Positions 55,976 to 64,000 of a stretch of DNA of 64,000 nt are shown piece by piece. A model generated the notes under the pieces. It was not told the DNA's origin, did not search any database, and saw only the letters and a program-made list of their open reading frames with translations. How positions within the stretch are numbered: position 1 is the stretch's first letter; every line of letters starts with the position of its first letter. The stretch is from the NCBI RefSeq assembly GCF_002127325.2, contig NC_035436.2, forward strand, positions 29,291,163 to 29,355,162. The letters run 5' to 3'. Source of the DNA: Helianthus annuus. Its lineage: Eukaryota; Streptophyta; Magnoliopsida; Asterales; Asteraceae. A program made the position numbers and the translations under genes.

Positions 55976-57012
55976 GAGTTAAATGCTTGGTTGGTCCCTG
56001 TGGTTTTCAAAAATTCCAGACTTGGTCCTAGTGGTTTATTAATTACACGCGTGGTCCCAAAACTTGTCAAAAATGAACTCGGTTGGTCCCTAGCCCTAAC
56101 ATCAATTAAATTTCTCTGTTAACTTTGTGTGAAATGACTATATTACCCTTGAACAACTAAAAACCTAAAATTAAGAATTAAAAAATTAAAAAAATAGTAT
56201 ATATATGAAACCTCTGCCACACATACATAATCCTCCTCCCTCTTCCCTCCCGTTTTTCCTGTCACAGCCCACACCACAGCCACTTGCACCTTCATTGGAC
56301 CTCTTTCAATATCTTAACAAAAAACTGAACACACACCCGCGTTAATCATATGCTCCACACTCTCCGGTTCCCTCCCGAGCAACCCGATCGCCAACGCGGC
56401 ATTCTCCTGCCCCTCCAGCTTCCCCTCTTTCGCCAAATTCAGCAACAGATTCACCCCACCCTCTTTAATTATCAACTTCCTGCATCGATCGTTGTCACGT
56501 GCGAGCAACACGAGTGACGCAGCAGCATCTGATCAATTTTGGATTTGAGTTCGAAGCAGTCTTGTTTGTTGATGCAGTAGGCGGATTTTATGACTTGGTC
56601 GGCTAGGCTAACTGGATCGGTTTTGCCAGGATCTGTTTGACAATGTCGGTCATGGTTGGCCACCGGAGTGGGCCAACGGGAGGTGGGTGTTGAGATTCCG
56701 GTGATGGACATTAGTTTTTTAGGGTTTGGGGTTGATCGTGTGGATTGATGAGAGAGAGATCTTGGAGGAATAACAATGGAGTTGGAGATGATGAGGGATG
56801 ACAGCTTGACATGGACTTAACAAGAAAGTTAATAAGCAAGCGTATTTTGGTCATTTAACATGGACTTAACTGAGAAATTTAACTGATGTTAGGGCTAGGG
56901 ACCAACCGAGTTCATTTTTGACAAGTTTTGGGACCACGCGTGTAATTAATAAACCACTAGGACTAAGTCTGCATTTTTTGAAAACCACAAAGACCAACCA
57001 AGCATTTAACTC
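55976..57012. mobile_element. Pack-MULE with armadillo-gene fragments, 1037 bp
   Basis: Inverted ends of about 145 bp (GAGTTAAATGCTTGGTTGGT at the left, its complement at the right) are flanked by a perfect 9-bp duplication TTTATTTAA (55967-55975 and 57013-57021), the hallmark of Mutator insertion. No transposase is inside. The interior carries pieces of a host armadillo-repeat gene on the minus strand. Confidence 0.92.
56314..56711 (-). pseudogene. Captured armadillo-repeat (DUF7792/ARO-type) gene fragments
   Basis: 56711-56540 encodes a segment with LADQVIKSAYCINKQDCFEL, matching the N-terminal helical domain (DUF7792) of plant armadillo-repeat proteins of the ARO kind. About 56548-56314 encodes SDAAASLVLLARDNDR, LIIKEGGVNLLLNLAKEG, GQENAALAIGLLG and EPESVEHMINAGVCSVF, a run of armadillo repeats from later in such proteins. 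The linker between them in the parent gene is missing and the frames differ, so capture was followed by internal deletion. Family identity is from remembered sequence. Confidence 0.8.
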
Positions 57013-57021
57013 TTTATTTAA

Positions 57022-57627
57022 ATTCTTGTGTTTGGTTCTCGACTTTGACATTATGACCAATATTACGGTAGCCATGTACACATATATTGTTATATACAAC
57101 AGAAGAAGTCTCGGTTGTAAACGAGTCGACTCGGCTCGATTTGTAAACGAGCCGAACTTGAGCTAGGGCTTGGCTTGTGAGCCCGTGAGTCAGCTCGAAT
57201 TATTATATTTTGTATATGTTGATTAAATTCTATATGTATTAAAATTTAAAATATGAGGGAGCTGGGTAAAGTGTTAACATTTTAAATTTAATTTATTTAT
57301 GTAACATGTAAAAAAAACAAAAATGATACATATAATGCTTTTAATATATGTTTCTGTGTTTAAAATATTAGAAAAAAAAAACAAAAAATAATACATATTG
57401 TTAATTTTTTATTATGTTATCAATCCTTGTAAATATTCAAACTATTATGGAAATAAAAGAAAATTAAAGCTGATTGGGCTCGAGTTGGCTCAAACTTTTT
57501 ACTAGCCGAGCTTGAGCTCCACTTTTCAGTTCGTTTGAAACGAGTCGAGCTAAGTTGACTAGTTTAAGTTTCAGCTCAAGCCTAACCTGGCTTGGCTCGA
57601 CAACCCGAGATGACATGCATGATACAC
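57022..57627. other. Non-coding DNA with GAGTCGAGC-type inverted words
   Basis: 57115-57180 and 57475-57600 are rich in ACGAGTCGACTCGGCTCG, GAGCCGAACTTGAGC and GCCGAGCTTGAGCTC words in opposite orientations around an AT-rich core. This resembles a degraded MITE of about 500 bp often seen in plants. Ends are not defined. Confidence 0.4.
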
Positions 57628-58162
57628 TGTAGGATCGAATACCGACCTGTTTGAGTCGTTCAGAGAAGTTTGTATCCGAATTAAGAGGCGGAAACTAATA
57701 ATTCGGTGCACTTGACGCTGAATTCACTTTAATCTTGCTGTTGTATTGCTATTGAACTCGATTACAATGTTTTACAGCACTTCGGCAGCACTTCGTGGCT
57801 TACCGGAACAATTCACCTCTAACTATGTGTCTTGAACTATATGTTTGGAACCACTCTTATGACCTATTTATATAGTTCTGTAACCGCTTATACGGCATGT
57901 CCGTATGAGTGGTTCACCAACTTGCCGTAAAAGAGGTCCAAGATCACGACACAAAAGGGGTCCATGATCATGACATAAGAGTGGTCCTAGACGTGTACAT
58001 AAAAGCGGTCCTAGACTAGATATGACACAAAAGCGGTCCTAGATCATGTAAACATAAACAATCCTATACAAATCACTATATCTAGGATTCCGTGCCATTT
58101 CTGATCTGTTCAGCTTCAAGACTCGATGGAAGACGTAGTCAGCAGACGTAGGTGCACTAACA
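57628..58162 (-). repeat. 3' LTR of E2
   Basis: 535 bp, ends GTGCACTAACA. It includes the shared opening TGTAGGATCGNNTNNNGACC and the words AAAAGCGGTCCTAGA and AAGAGTGGTCC in 57900-58040, also seen in the leader as AAAAGCGACCCA. Confidence 0.85.
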
Positions 58163-58173
58163 AACTCCCCCTC
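58163..58173 (-). other. Polypurine tract of E2
   Basis: GAGGGGGAGTT on the minus strand just before the 3' LTR. Confidence 0.85.
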
Positions 58174-60154
58174 GGATGTTGACGGAGTCTTCATCAATGT
58201 CTTCATTCCAGTCTGCAATCTACAATCTTCATCAGTCGACAATCTGCCTCTGAAAAAAATTTGTCGTTCCAAGAATCCTCTTTCTCTATCTACATCATCA
58301 ACAACTTCTACTCTTTTGAATGTTGACTCAGTGTCTTCAGACTCCCCCTCTCACATAGCTGGGATCGTAGTCTGGAAGTCAATCTTTCACTGGTTTAAGA
58401 TCGTAACCTGGCACTTTAATACCTGCACAATCTCTACCCAACCATAAGTTTCTATAAAGATTAAAACTTTTCAACAATTTTAGAAACTATATAGAACCAA
58501 TCAACAATAATGATTTTGCATTCAAGAACATTTCTGGTTCTTATCAAAACAATTTCATCATCTACACACAAACACTTCCCAAACCAGTTCTTCAAGTTTA
58601 GCACTTTGAATTTTGAAAATCAGCATCTCAACACCAGTTGTCGAAAATCTTTTTGATTTTTCAAAATTTATGCTAAAACACACTAAAAATCTTTTTGGAT
58701 TTTCTGAATGAAAGATAACTGCAGAAATGAAATATTTACAAACAATATTTTTGTGAGTTTGTGCAAGAGGATCATATCAGTTTTGAAACATATCACTAAC
58801 ACCGTTAAGCTTGATTACATGATAAGTTTTAAACAATTTACCTAGATTGTCAGTATGTTTGTCCACTTAAATTTTCAACACAAATTTCAATCGATTCGAG
58901 ATACGATATTAATGTTTTAAAGACTTAAACTTAATTGTGTATCACTCCACTTGAATATACTCCCGCATCCAGATCCCAAATATTCAGTCTTACAGGTGAG
59001 TATACCACAGATGATATCTGTAAAGGGGTAATGTGCGAGGGCCGTGAGAGCTCAGGTCGATACTTCCGTATACGCAGAGAGATGACGGCTTCGACTTTTG
59101 GTGGGTCCCCTTTAGAGGATCTTTTGTTACAACAGCAAAGATTACCAATTTTATTGTTTAATCAGTTTGCTGAGGGCGGCGCTTATATTTCAAAGCTTTT
59201 TGCAGAAAGTATTATTCGGGGACTAGGTCAGTATTTCCATACAGCAGAAGTCCCGGAATAATACCCCAGATATCACTGAGCATAAAGACCTAGTATCTCA
59301 TAATACGGGACCTTTCAAACAAGATTTCGGGGGTTACCCATATATCCAAGAATAGTTACCCACGAATTAAGTAAGTTTGATTTAGATTTATATCTCGTTT
59401 CAATTTACTAAATGTGCGAAAATCTACTGACACATCCACAGTAAGATTGTTTATCACATTTTGACTTTCCAATTCTTTAGCATGCTGTGATAGTCCACTG
59501 ATGTACTATCATTTCCTCTTTTATCGCAACAAAAACTCATTTTTCAATTATATCATGTTTTTGGCTTTTTCAAATTTTCTGATGTTTTTGGATTTTCTAA
59601 AAATTCTTACTCCCCCTAAAATTCAAATACATCTAAAGAAAATTGAAAACAAACTATACAGAACATGACAACTGATATTAAACACTTCAATTCTCCATCC
59701 GTTTGGCTTAAACAATCAGAACTCCCCCTCACAACAAACTATTTTCCCATAATGATTTCAAAACACTTAAGTTTGTTTTAATGAGAATGGTTTTTCCGGA
59801 AAATAAGTTTAGTTGTTTTTATCTTTTGTAAAAAGGGGTTCAAATCATCACTTTGTTTACCAAAATCTTGAATGATAATTAAATCAAGTCCACTTTAATG
59901 ACCCTGATTTAACCACTTGTAAGATCTACACCAATCACAACTATTTAACCAATTGTAAGTTTAGCAATTCAAGCACTTCAAACCTGTTTTTCAACCAATT
60001 ACCATCTTTTGGTTGAATTCTCAAGGTGCCGATTCCTACTCCACGCTTACAAACCTGGGAGTTCCGGCAAGTCCTGCAACTTCACAAACAGATTTAGAAA
60101 GATGCCGATTCATGATCCGCAATACCATCTTGGGATCTCCGGCAAGTCAGGTTT
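58174..60154 (-). other. Conserved non-coding module of E2
   Basis: Similar over about 1.5 kb to 3780-5250 in E1, often near-identical (58850-59030 against 4015-4200; 59210-59480 against 4380-4640). An internal purine tract is at 59607-59620. The block next to the gag stop, GAGTTCCGGCAAGTCCTG, is present twice (60058-60078 and 60136-60150). Confidence 0.8.
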
Positions 60155-63100
60155 TCATTCTTGAAAAAATATATCCACCCAAGCCTGACCTTCCTTGGGT
60201 GTAACCTCATCATTTTCATTGTTTCTCTCAACCGACCTGTAAACCCATCCTTTGGAAGCATAAAAATCCTGAATGCTTTGGGCCTTACCACTGACCATTT
60301 TTCCAAAGATGCGTTTTACATTTCCGTTGAAAGTTTTTTCAACATCAATTTTCTTCTTGTCAGAATAAAACTGATTTGAAATATCAACTTTTCCGATTTT
60401 AGATTTGTAATTTTTAGCACTTAGTGGCGGAAAATTCACATCGTCCACTTTGGAAACTTTCTTTTTCTCAACACGTGGCTCCTCTGATTTTATGGAATCA
60501 GATTCATCACCAGACTTGTTACCTGAACCTTTTACAACCCATTTCTGATTTGTAGAATTGTCTATTCTTTTGGAAGCACTCATTGAACATTCTCCTTTCT
60601 CATAAGTTGAATTCTCAAAGCCTGTGAACTTCCGGGTTGACAGTTCAGTCTTCTCAACAACTTTTTCTTTCATTTTTCTTGAGACTTCTTGTTTTGGTCG
60701 AAATGTCTTTGGACAATCTTTCGCAACATGACCCACAGCTTTACACTGAAAACAAGATCTCTTTTCAACCTTCTTCAGAACTTCGGTCTTCTTTGGTTCT
60801 TCTTGCTTCTTGGCAAGGAATTCTTGATTTGTCTGATTTCTGAATGATTTTTCCTTTTCAGCTTCTGTTGTTTTTCCTGCAACAAACATTGTTTTTGGTT
60901 TATAAACTTTTTCATTTTTATAGTTTTTCTGTGGAGCAAAACCAAGACCTTTCTTTTTGTAATTACGATCATGGTTTGGTTTCTTTTGGAAACTATAACT
61001 ACAATTGTAACCCATTTTCTTGTTGATTCTTTGTTGATCTCTTGAAGTGTATTGTTTAGGTTTTCCATTAAGATAAAAATCTTTTATTTCAGAAATATTA
61101 ATTTCTGTGATTTTGAAAACCTTTTGAATCATTTCAATTCTGACACTTCTTATTGGAAAACTTTCATCTGAATATAATTTGTCAGAACCTTTCAAAGTAT
61201 ATGCCACTTTGACTGATTCATCATTCAAATTAGATTTCGAAAGTAAAAATTCTTTAGCATAAACCCGTTTGTCCTTTTTGACTGTTTGCTTTGACGCACT
61301 GGACCCAGACTTTGACTCGGGTTTAGACTTCGGTTTTGATTCCTCATTGTCATCTGTGTCTAACACCTGATCGACCATACTTTTTATCAACTTTGACTCC
61401 TGATCAGTGTCTGATGACGTATATGTGACATCAATACTTTCTGGTAAGTTATCCGACGACCCAGACTCCCATTTCAAATTGATCGCTTGATTGACTCTTT
61501 CTGAATTTGGATTTCGAGGTGAATATCCATTTTCGACTGGGGGCGGACATCTGTTGTAAGATACACTCGGTTTCTTACCAGAAGTCTTCAATTTTTCTTC
61601 ATCTTTTGTCACCGATTTTTCTTCTTCAAATATCTTCACTTCTTCAAAAGTCTTCAAATCTTTCACCACTGGATAAATCCTGTCAACAACAAAAGTAGAA
61701 CATGAGTAACTGTCTAGTAATTTCTTAACTTTCTCAGTTTCTATCTTTTGTGTTGCCAACTCAAGCTCGAGATCTGCACATTTCTTTATGTTATAGTTCG
61801 CTGTATCAAGCTGTCTCAGATATGCTATCTTCAAAGTATTCATAGCTTCAGCTTGTTCACCACCAGAATCTGTGTATTTGTTGATCTCTGTGTTCATTGT
61901 GTCATATGATTCTTTCAACTTGTGAATGTTGTGCAACAACTCATTGTTCTGTTTAATCAGCGAATCACAATTCATGCACTTTTCTTGGACCATGACCGGT
62001 TCAGCATCCACTTTAATCTCAAATTCAGGAACTTCTTTCACTGTTCTGCCTGAATTTAAAAAATGAGATCTTCTTAATTTTTCAGCTTTCGCTTCTTCCT
62101 TCAATCTCTCTTCCTCTTCAGCCTCCTCTTGAATCTTTCTTCGTCTCTCTTCAGCAGCTTCCATGACTTTTCTGCATCTTTCTGCACATTTTAGATCATA
62201 AGCATTAGCAAAGAAAGCATGAGAAGTATTTTTGGCCATAAAGTCTTGATCTGTACAGAAATCATCCCAAATAAATTCTTCAGCCAACTTCTCGTCATTT
62301 TGTTCAGCTACACACACTTTGCTTTCTTTCGGAAGATACCTTTCCCAGGTAAAATTATCATATTTTCCCTGACTAACAACACATGCCTTTTTATCAACGA
62401 CATCTCTCCCATGAGCTGTTTGTGCCTGATGCTGCTGTGCTGGTTGTGTGATTTGATGATAAATGGCCTTCTTGTGATAATCATTGTTTCTGAAAGGATT
62501 CTGGGCACCGGTAGCTTCACGGTTTTTGCATTCCCTCTTGAAATGCCCCTTCTCCCTGCAACGAAAACATGTAACTTTAGATTTATCAAAACCTAAAGTT
62601 GAAACGTTTGCATCTCGAAAGTCATCACGGCCGGTAATTTGTTTGAACTTTTCAGCACGTCTCATCACACTCGCCATACACCATTTTATATCCATCAATT
62701 CCATTTCTTCAGCATCAATTTGATCGTAATTCTCTTTCGTAAGCATTGGATTTCTGATCTTTCCTGCAACAAAACAACTATAAGATTCTAAAATCATCCC
62801 TAACAAAGACATTTGATTCTTAGCAATATCTTCAGTGTAGTCTTGATCATTTTCAAGGCTCAACACTATATTACACTGAAGTTTTCTACCACTCTTTGTT
62901 ACAGAGATGTTAGGATCAAAAGTTGAAAATCTTGTGCTGCTGCTTGATCCCTGGGGTGTTGTCTTCTCAGTAGAATCTTTGACACTGTAAGCAGTTTCAA
63001 TCTTAGGAGAAAACTTTGTTGAATCAGTAGCACCATGCTTGTAGTACAGACTGATATCCTGCTCTCCATCGTAGTTCTTCATCCTAGCGATCTTTCTCTG

Positions 63101-63784
63101 CTCCATCTCTTGAGCTTCCAAATGCTTTATGAAGTCCCCGAGTTTCATCTTTTTGTATTCCACTTTGTTAGACTTCAGCATCATCAAGAATGTTCCCCAG
63201 ATTTCATATGGAAGTGCATCTGCAAGTTTTTCAATTAATTCATCAGTATCTTTCTTAACACCTAACTTTGTCATATTTCTCACCAAATTACAGTATCGAT
63301 CAATAATTTGTTTGGTGGTTTCATTTTTCAATCCCCGGAACAAATCAAATTCCTTTTTCATGAGAGACATTTTGTTCTTTAACATATCGTCACTTCCTGT
63401 AAACTTGGCTTCCAATTCTGTCCAAATCGAATATGCAGTTCCATCGTGTTGAAGCAAAATCAAGATATCTTCTTTTATCGCTTGCTGAAGTAGACTGACC
63501 ATTAATTTCTCATCTCGATACTTCTTTTTCTCATCTGTACTCATCTCTCGAAGTGTTAGTTGCACACCATTTTTAACTGGTTTAACATATGGTTCCTCGG
63601 TGTGTTCCCATGCATCAAGATGATAAGCTTCAACCCAATTTCCGAATCGTTCTGACCACACGTTGTAATCATCAATATCCATGAGTTTCGGTGGCTTCTG
63701 AGACGTTCCGGTTTCATTTTCTATCAAAGCACTTTGAGTAATCGAGGTTGGGGTAGCAAAAGCGTTATAAAATTCAATATCCAT
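60155..63784 (-). CDS. Giant Gag protein of E2, 1209 codons, two zinc knuckles
   Basis: Open from ATG at 63784 to the stop at 60155. Residues 1-35 hold the box ENETGTSQKPPKLMDID. Residues about 60-260 form a helical capsid-type region (RFGNWVEAYHLDAW, KLMVSLLQQAIKEDILILLQ, EIWGTFLMML). CCHC knuckle 1 (CFRCREKGHFKREC) lies at about residue 404 and knuckle 2 (CFQCKAVGHVAKDC) at about 1010. Between them are a charged helix (EERRRKIQEEAEEEERLKEE, about 545-565), a coiled coil (about 600-690) and a Lys/Ser-rich stretch. There is no protease DSG motif. Ordinary copia Gags are 300-500 residues with one knuckle, so this is two to three times longer. It should assemble particles and bind RNA, with enzymes supplied in trans. 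The start is the first ATG after the leader, and E1 begins at an equivalent place. Confidence 0.9.
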   Translation of the reverse strand: MDIEFYNAFATPTSITQSALIENETGTSQKPPKLMDIDDYNVWSERFGNWVEAYHLDAWEHTEEPYVKPVKNGVQLTLREMSTDEKKKYRDEKLMVSLLQQAIKEDILILLQHDGTAYSIWTELEAKFTGSDDMLKNKMSLMKKEFDLFRGLKNETTKQIIDRYCNLVRNMTKLGVKKDTDELIEKLADALPYEIWGTFLMMLKSNKVEYKKMKLGDFIKHLEAQEMEQRKIARMKNYDGEQDISLYYKHGATDSTKFSPKIETAYSVKDSTEKTTPQGSSSSTRFSTFDPNISVTKSGRKLQCNIVLSLENDQDYTEDIAKNQMSLLGMILESYSCFVAGKIRNPMLTKENYDQIDAEEMELMDIKWCMASVMRRAEKFKQITGRDDFRDANVSTLGFDKSKVTCFRCREKGHFKRECKNREATGAQNPFRNNDYHKKAIYHQITQPAQQHQAQTAHGRDVVDKKACVVSQGKYDNFTWERYLPKESKVCVAEQNDEKLAEEFIWDDFCTDQDFMAKNTSHAFFANAYDLKCAERCRKVMEAAEERRRKIQEEAEEEERLKEEAKAEKLRRSHFLNSGRTVKEVPEFEIKVDAEPVMVQEKCMNCDSLIKQNNELLHNIHKLKESYDTMNTEINKYTDSGGEQAEAMNTLKIAYLRQLDTANYNIKKCADLELELATQKIETEKVKKLLDSYSCSTFVVDRIYPVVKDLKTFEEVKIFEEEKSVTKDEEKLKTSGKKPSVSYNRCPPPVENGYSPRNPNSERVNQAINLKWESGSSDNLPESIDVTYTSSDTDQESKLIKSMVDQVLDTDDNEESKPKSKPESKSGSSASKQTVKKDKRVYAKEFLLSKSNLNDESVKVAYTLKGSDKLYSDESFPIRSVRIEMIQKVFKITEINISEIKDFYLNGKPKQYTSRDQQRINKKMGYNCSYSFQKKPNHDRNYKKKGLGFAPQKNYKNEKVYKPKTMFVAGKTTEAEKEKSFRNQTNQEFLAKKQEEPKKTEVLKKVEKRSCFQCKAVGHVAKDCPKTFRPKQEVSRKMKEKVVEKTELSTRKFTGFENSTYEKGECSMSASKRIDNSTNQKWVVKGSGNKSGDESDSIKSEEPRVEKKKVSKVDDVNFPPLSAKNYKSKIGKVDISNQFYSDKKKIDVEKTFNGNVKRIFGKMVSGKAQSIQDFYASKGWVYRSVERNNENDEVTPKEGQAWVDIFFQE

Positions 63785-64000
63785 TGTTCAAATTTTCCAC
63801 AAATTCACAACAATTTTCAAATTCTTGGAATTAGCCCCTTGTAGAAATCCCTTGAATCACTGTGAAAATGGGCGGCAATCACACTTAGATCAATGTTTGT
63901 GGTGGGCTTGGATTGGACCTCAAATGAGTCACTTAGATCAGAACCTCACGTGAAGACGATGACTAAAAGCGACCCACACTTGTCTTAAAAGCGATCCAGG
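63785..64000 (-). other. Start of the E2 5' leader (partial)
   Basis: Contains AAAAGCGACCCACAC and AAAAGCGATCCAGG, the first of a repeat family shared with the E2 LTR. The primer site and 5' LTR are past the window end. Confidence 0.6.

Larger units (their letters stand above)
57628..64000 (-). mobile_element. E2: gag-only LTR retrotransposon, 5' LTR beyond window
   Basis: The 3' LTR (57628-58162, 535 bp) begins TGTAGGATCG on the plus strand and is followed by a purine tract complement (58163-58173) and a 2-kb non-coding module. The intact Gag (60155-63784) and a leader follow. The left five-base flank is TACAC (57623-57627); its partner and the primer site lie outside. Overall structure and sequence parallel E1. 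No pol. Confidence 0.88.

Noticed and set aside
56314..56711. Armadillo-repeat sequence as a host gene
   Set aside because: It lies entirely inside a 1037-bp TIR element, is truncated at both sides and changes frame.
57115..57600. GAGTCGAGC-rich region as a defined MITE
   Set aside because: Inverted words are present but the ends and a target duplication could not be placed, so it is left as unassigned repeat.
1..64000. Envelope or infectious retrovirus features
   Set aside because: No env-like ORF with signal peptide and membrane segments was seen in any element.

Overview
The window is plant nuclear DNA made almost entirely of nested transposable elements. It is AT-rich, with long (TA)n runs and tRNA-Met primer sites. 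Its Ty1-copia, Ty3-type, Ulp1/FAR1 Mutator-like and CCHC-Gag sequences resemble those of Asteraceae genomes such as lettuce, sunflower or Tanacetum; that assignment is inferred from remembered protein similarity and was not tested. I find no intact single-copy host gene, rRNA gene or functional tRNA gene. Host-derived coding sequence occurs only as fragments captured by DNA transposons.

Left part (1-16660): a minus-strand, non-autonomous Ty3-type element. Its 3' LTR is cut by the window start, its PBS lies at 11238-11255, and its 5' LTR is 11263 to about 16660. Two younger minus-strand elements sit inside it. E1 (2891-9974, TSD AAATG) carries a broken giant gag. E5 (11747-15449, TSD TATTG) has no recognisable protein.

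16661-28418: an old decayed Ty1-copia element on the minus strand (RNase H, RT, integrase, Gag). Its gag is split by E3 (20093-26217, plus strand, another gag-only element). The upstream gag piece ends where a chimeric LTR structure, E4 (26313-28418), begins.

28419-52557: DNA-transposon territory. It has two small MITEs next to (TA)n, then a Mutator-like composite with an Ulp1-type protease gene (+) and a FAR1-type transposase gene (-) arranged tail to tail. Two fragments of a dynamin-related (DRP3-like) gene lie between them in opposite orientations. A second FAR1-type fragment follows, then an unknown acidic ORF interrupted by LTR element E7 (42447-50187, TSD AATTC), which carries a long accessory ORF but no pol. 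A TIR element of about 1.5 kb (51063-52557) contains a tRNA-related SINE.

52558-64000: mostly non-coding DNA with a 158-bp Tourist-like MITE (54708-54865, TSD TAA) and a 1037-bp Pack-MULE (55976-57012, 9-bp TSD) holding pieces of an armadillo-repeat gene. E2 (57628 to beyond the window end) follows. It is a gag-only LTR element whose 1209-codon Gag is open throughout.

The most interesting pattern is the set of related pol-less elements E1, E2 and E3, with E7 as a rearranged relative. E1-E3 combine a very large Gag with two widely separated zinc knuckles, a long conserved non-coding module between gag and the 3' LTR, an internal polypurine tract, and short words repeated in the leader that usually also occur in the element's own LTR. 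They look like parasites of an autonomous copia element that is not in the window.
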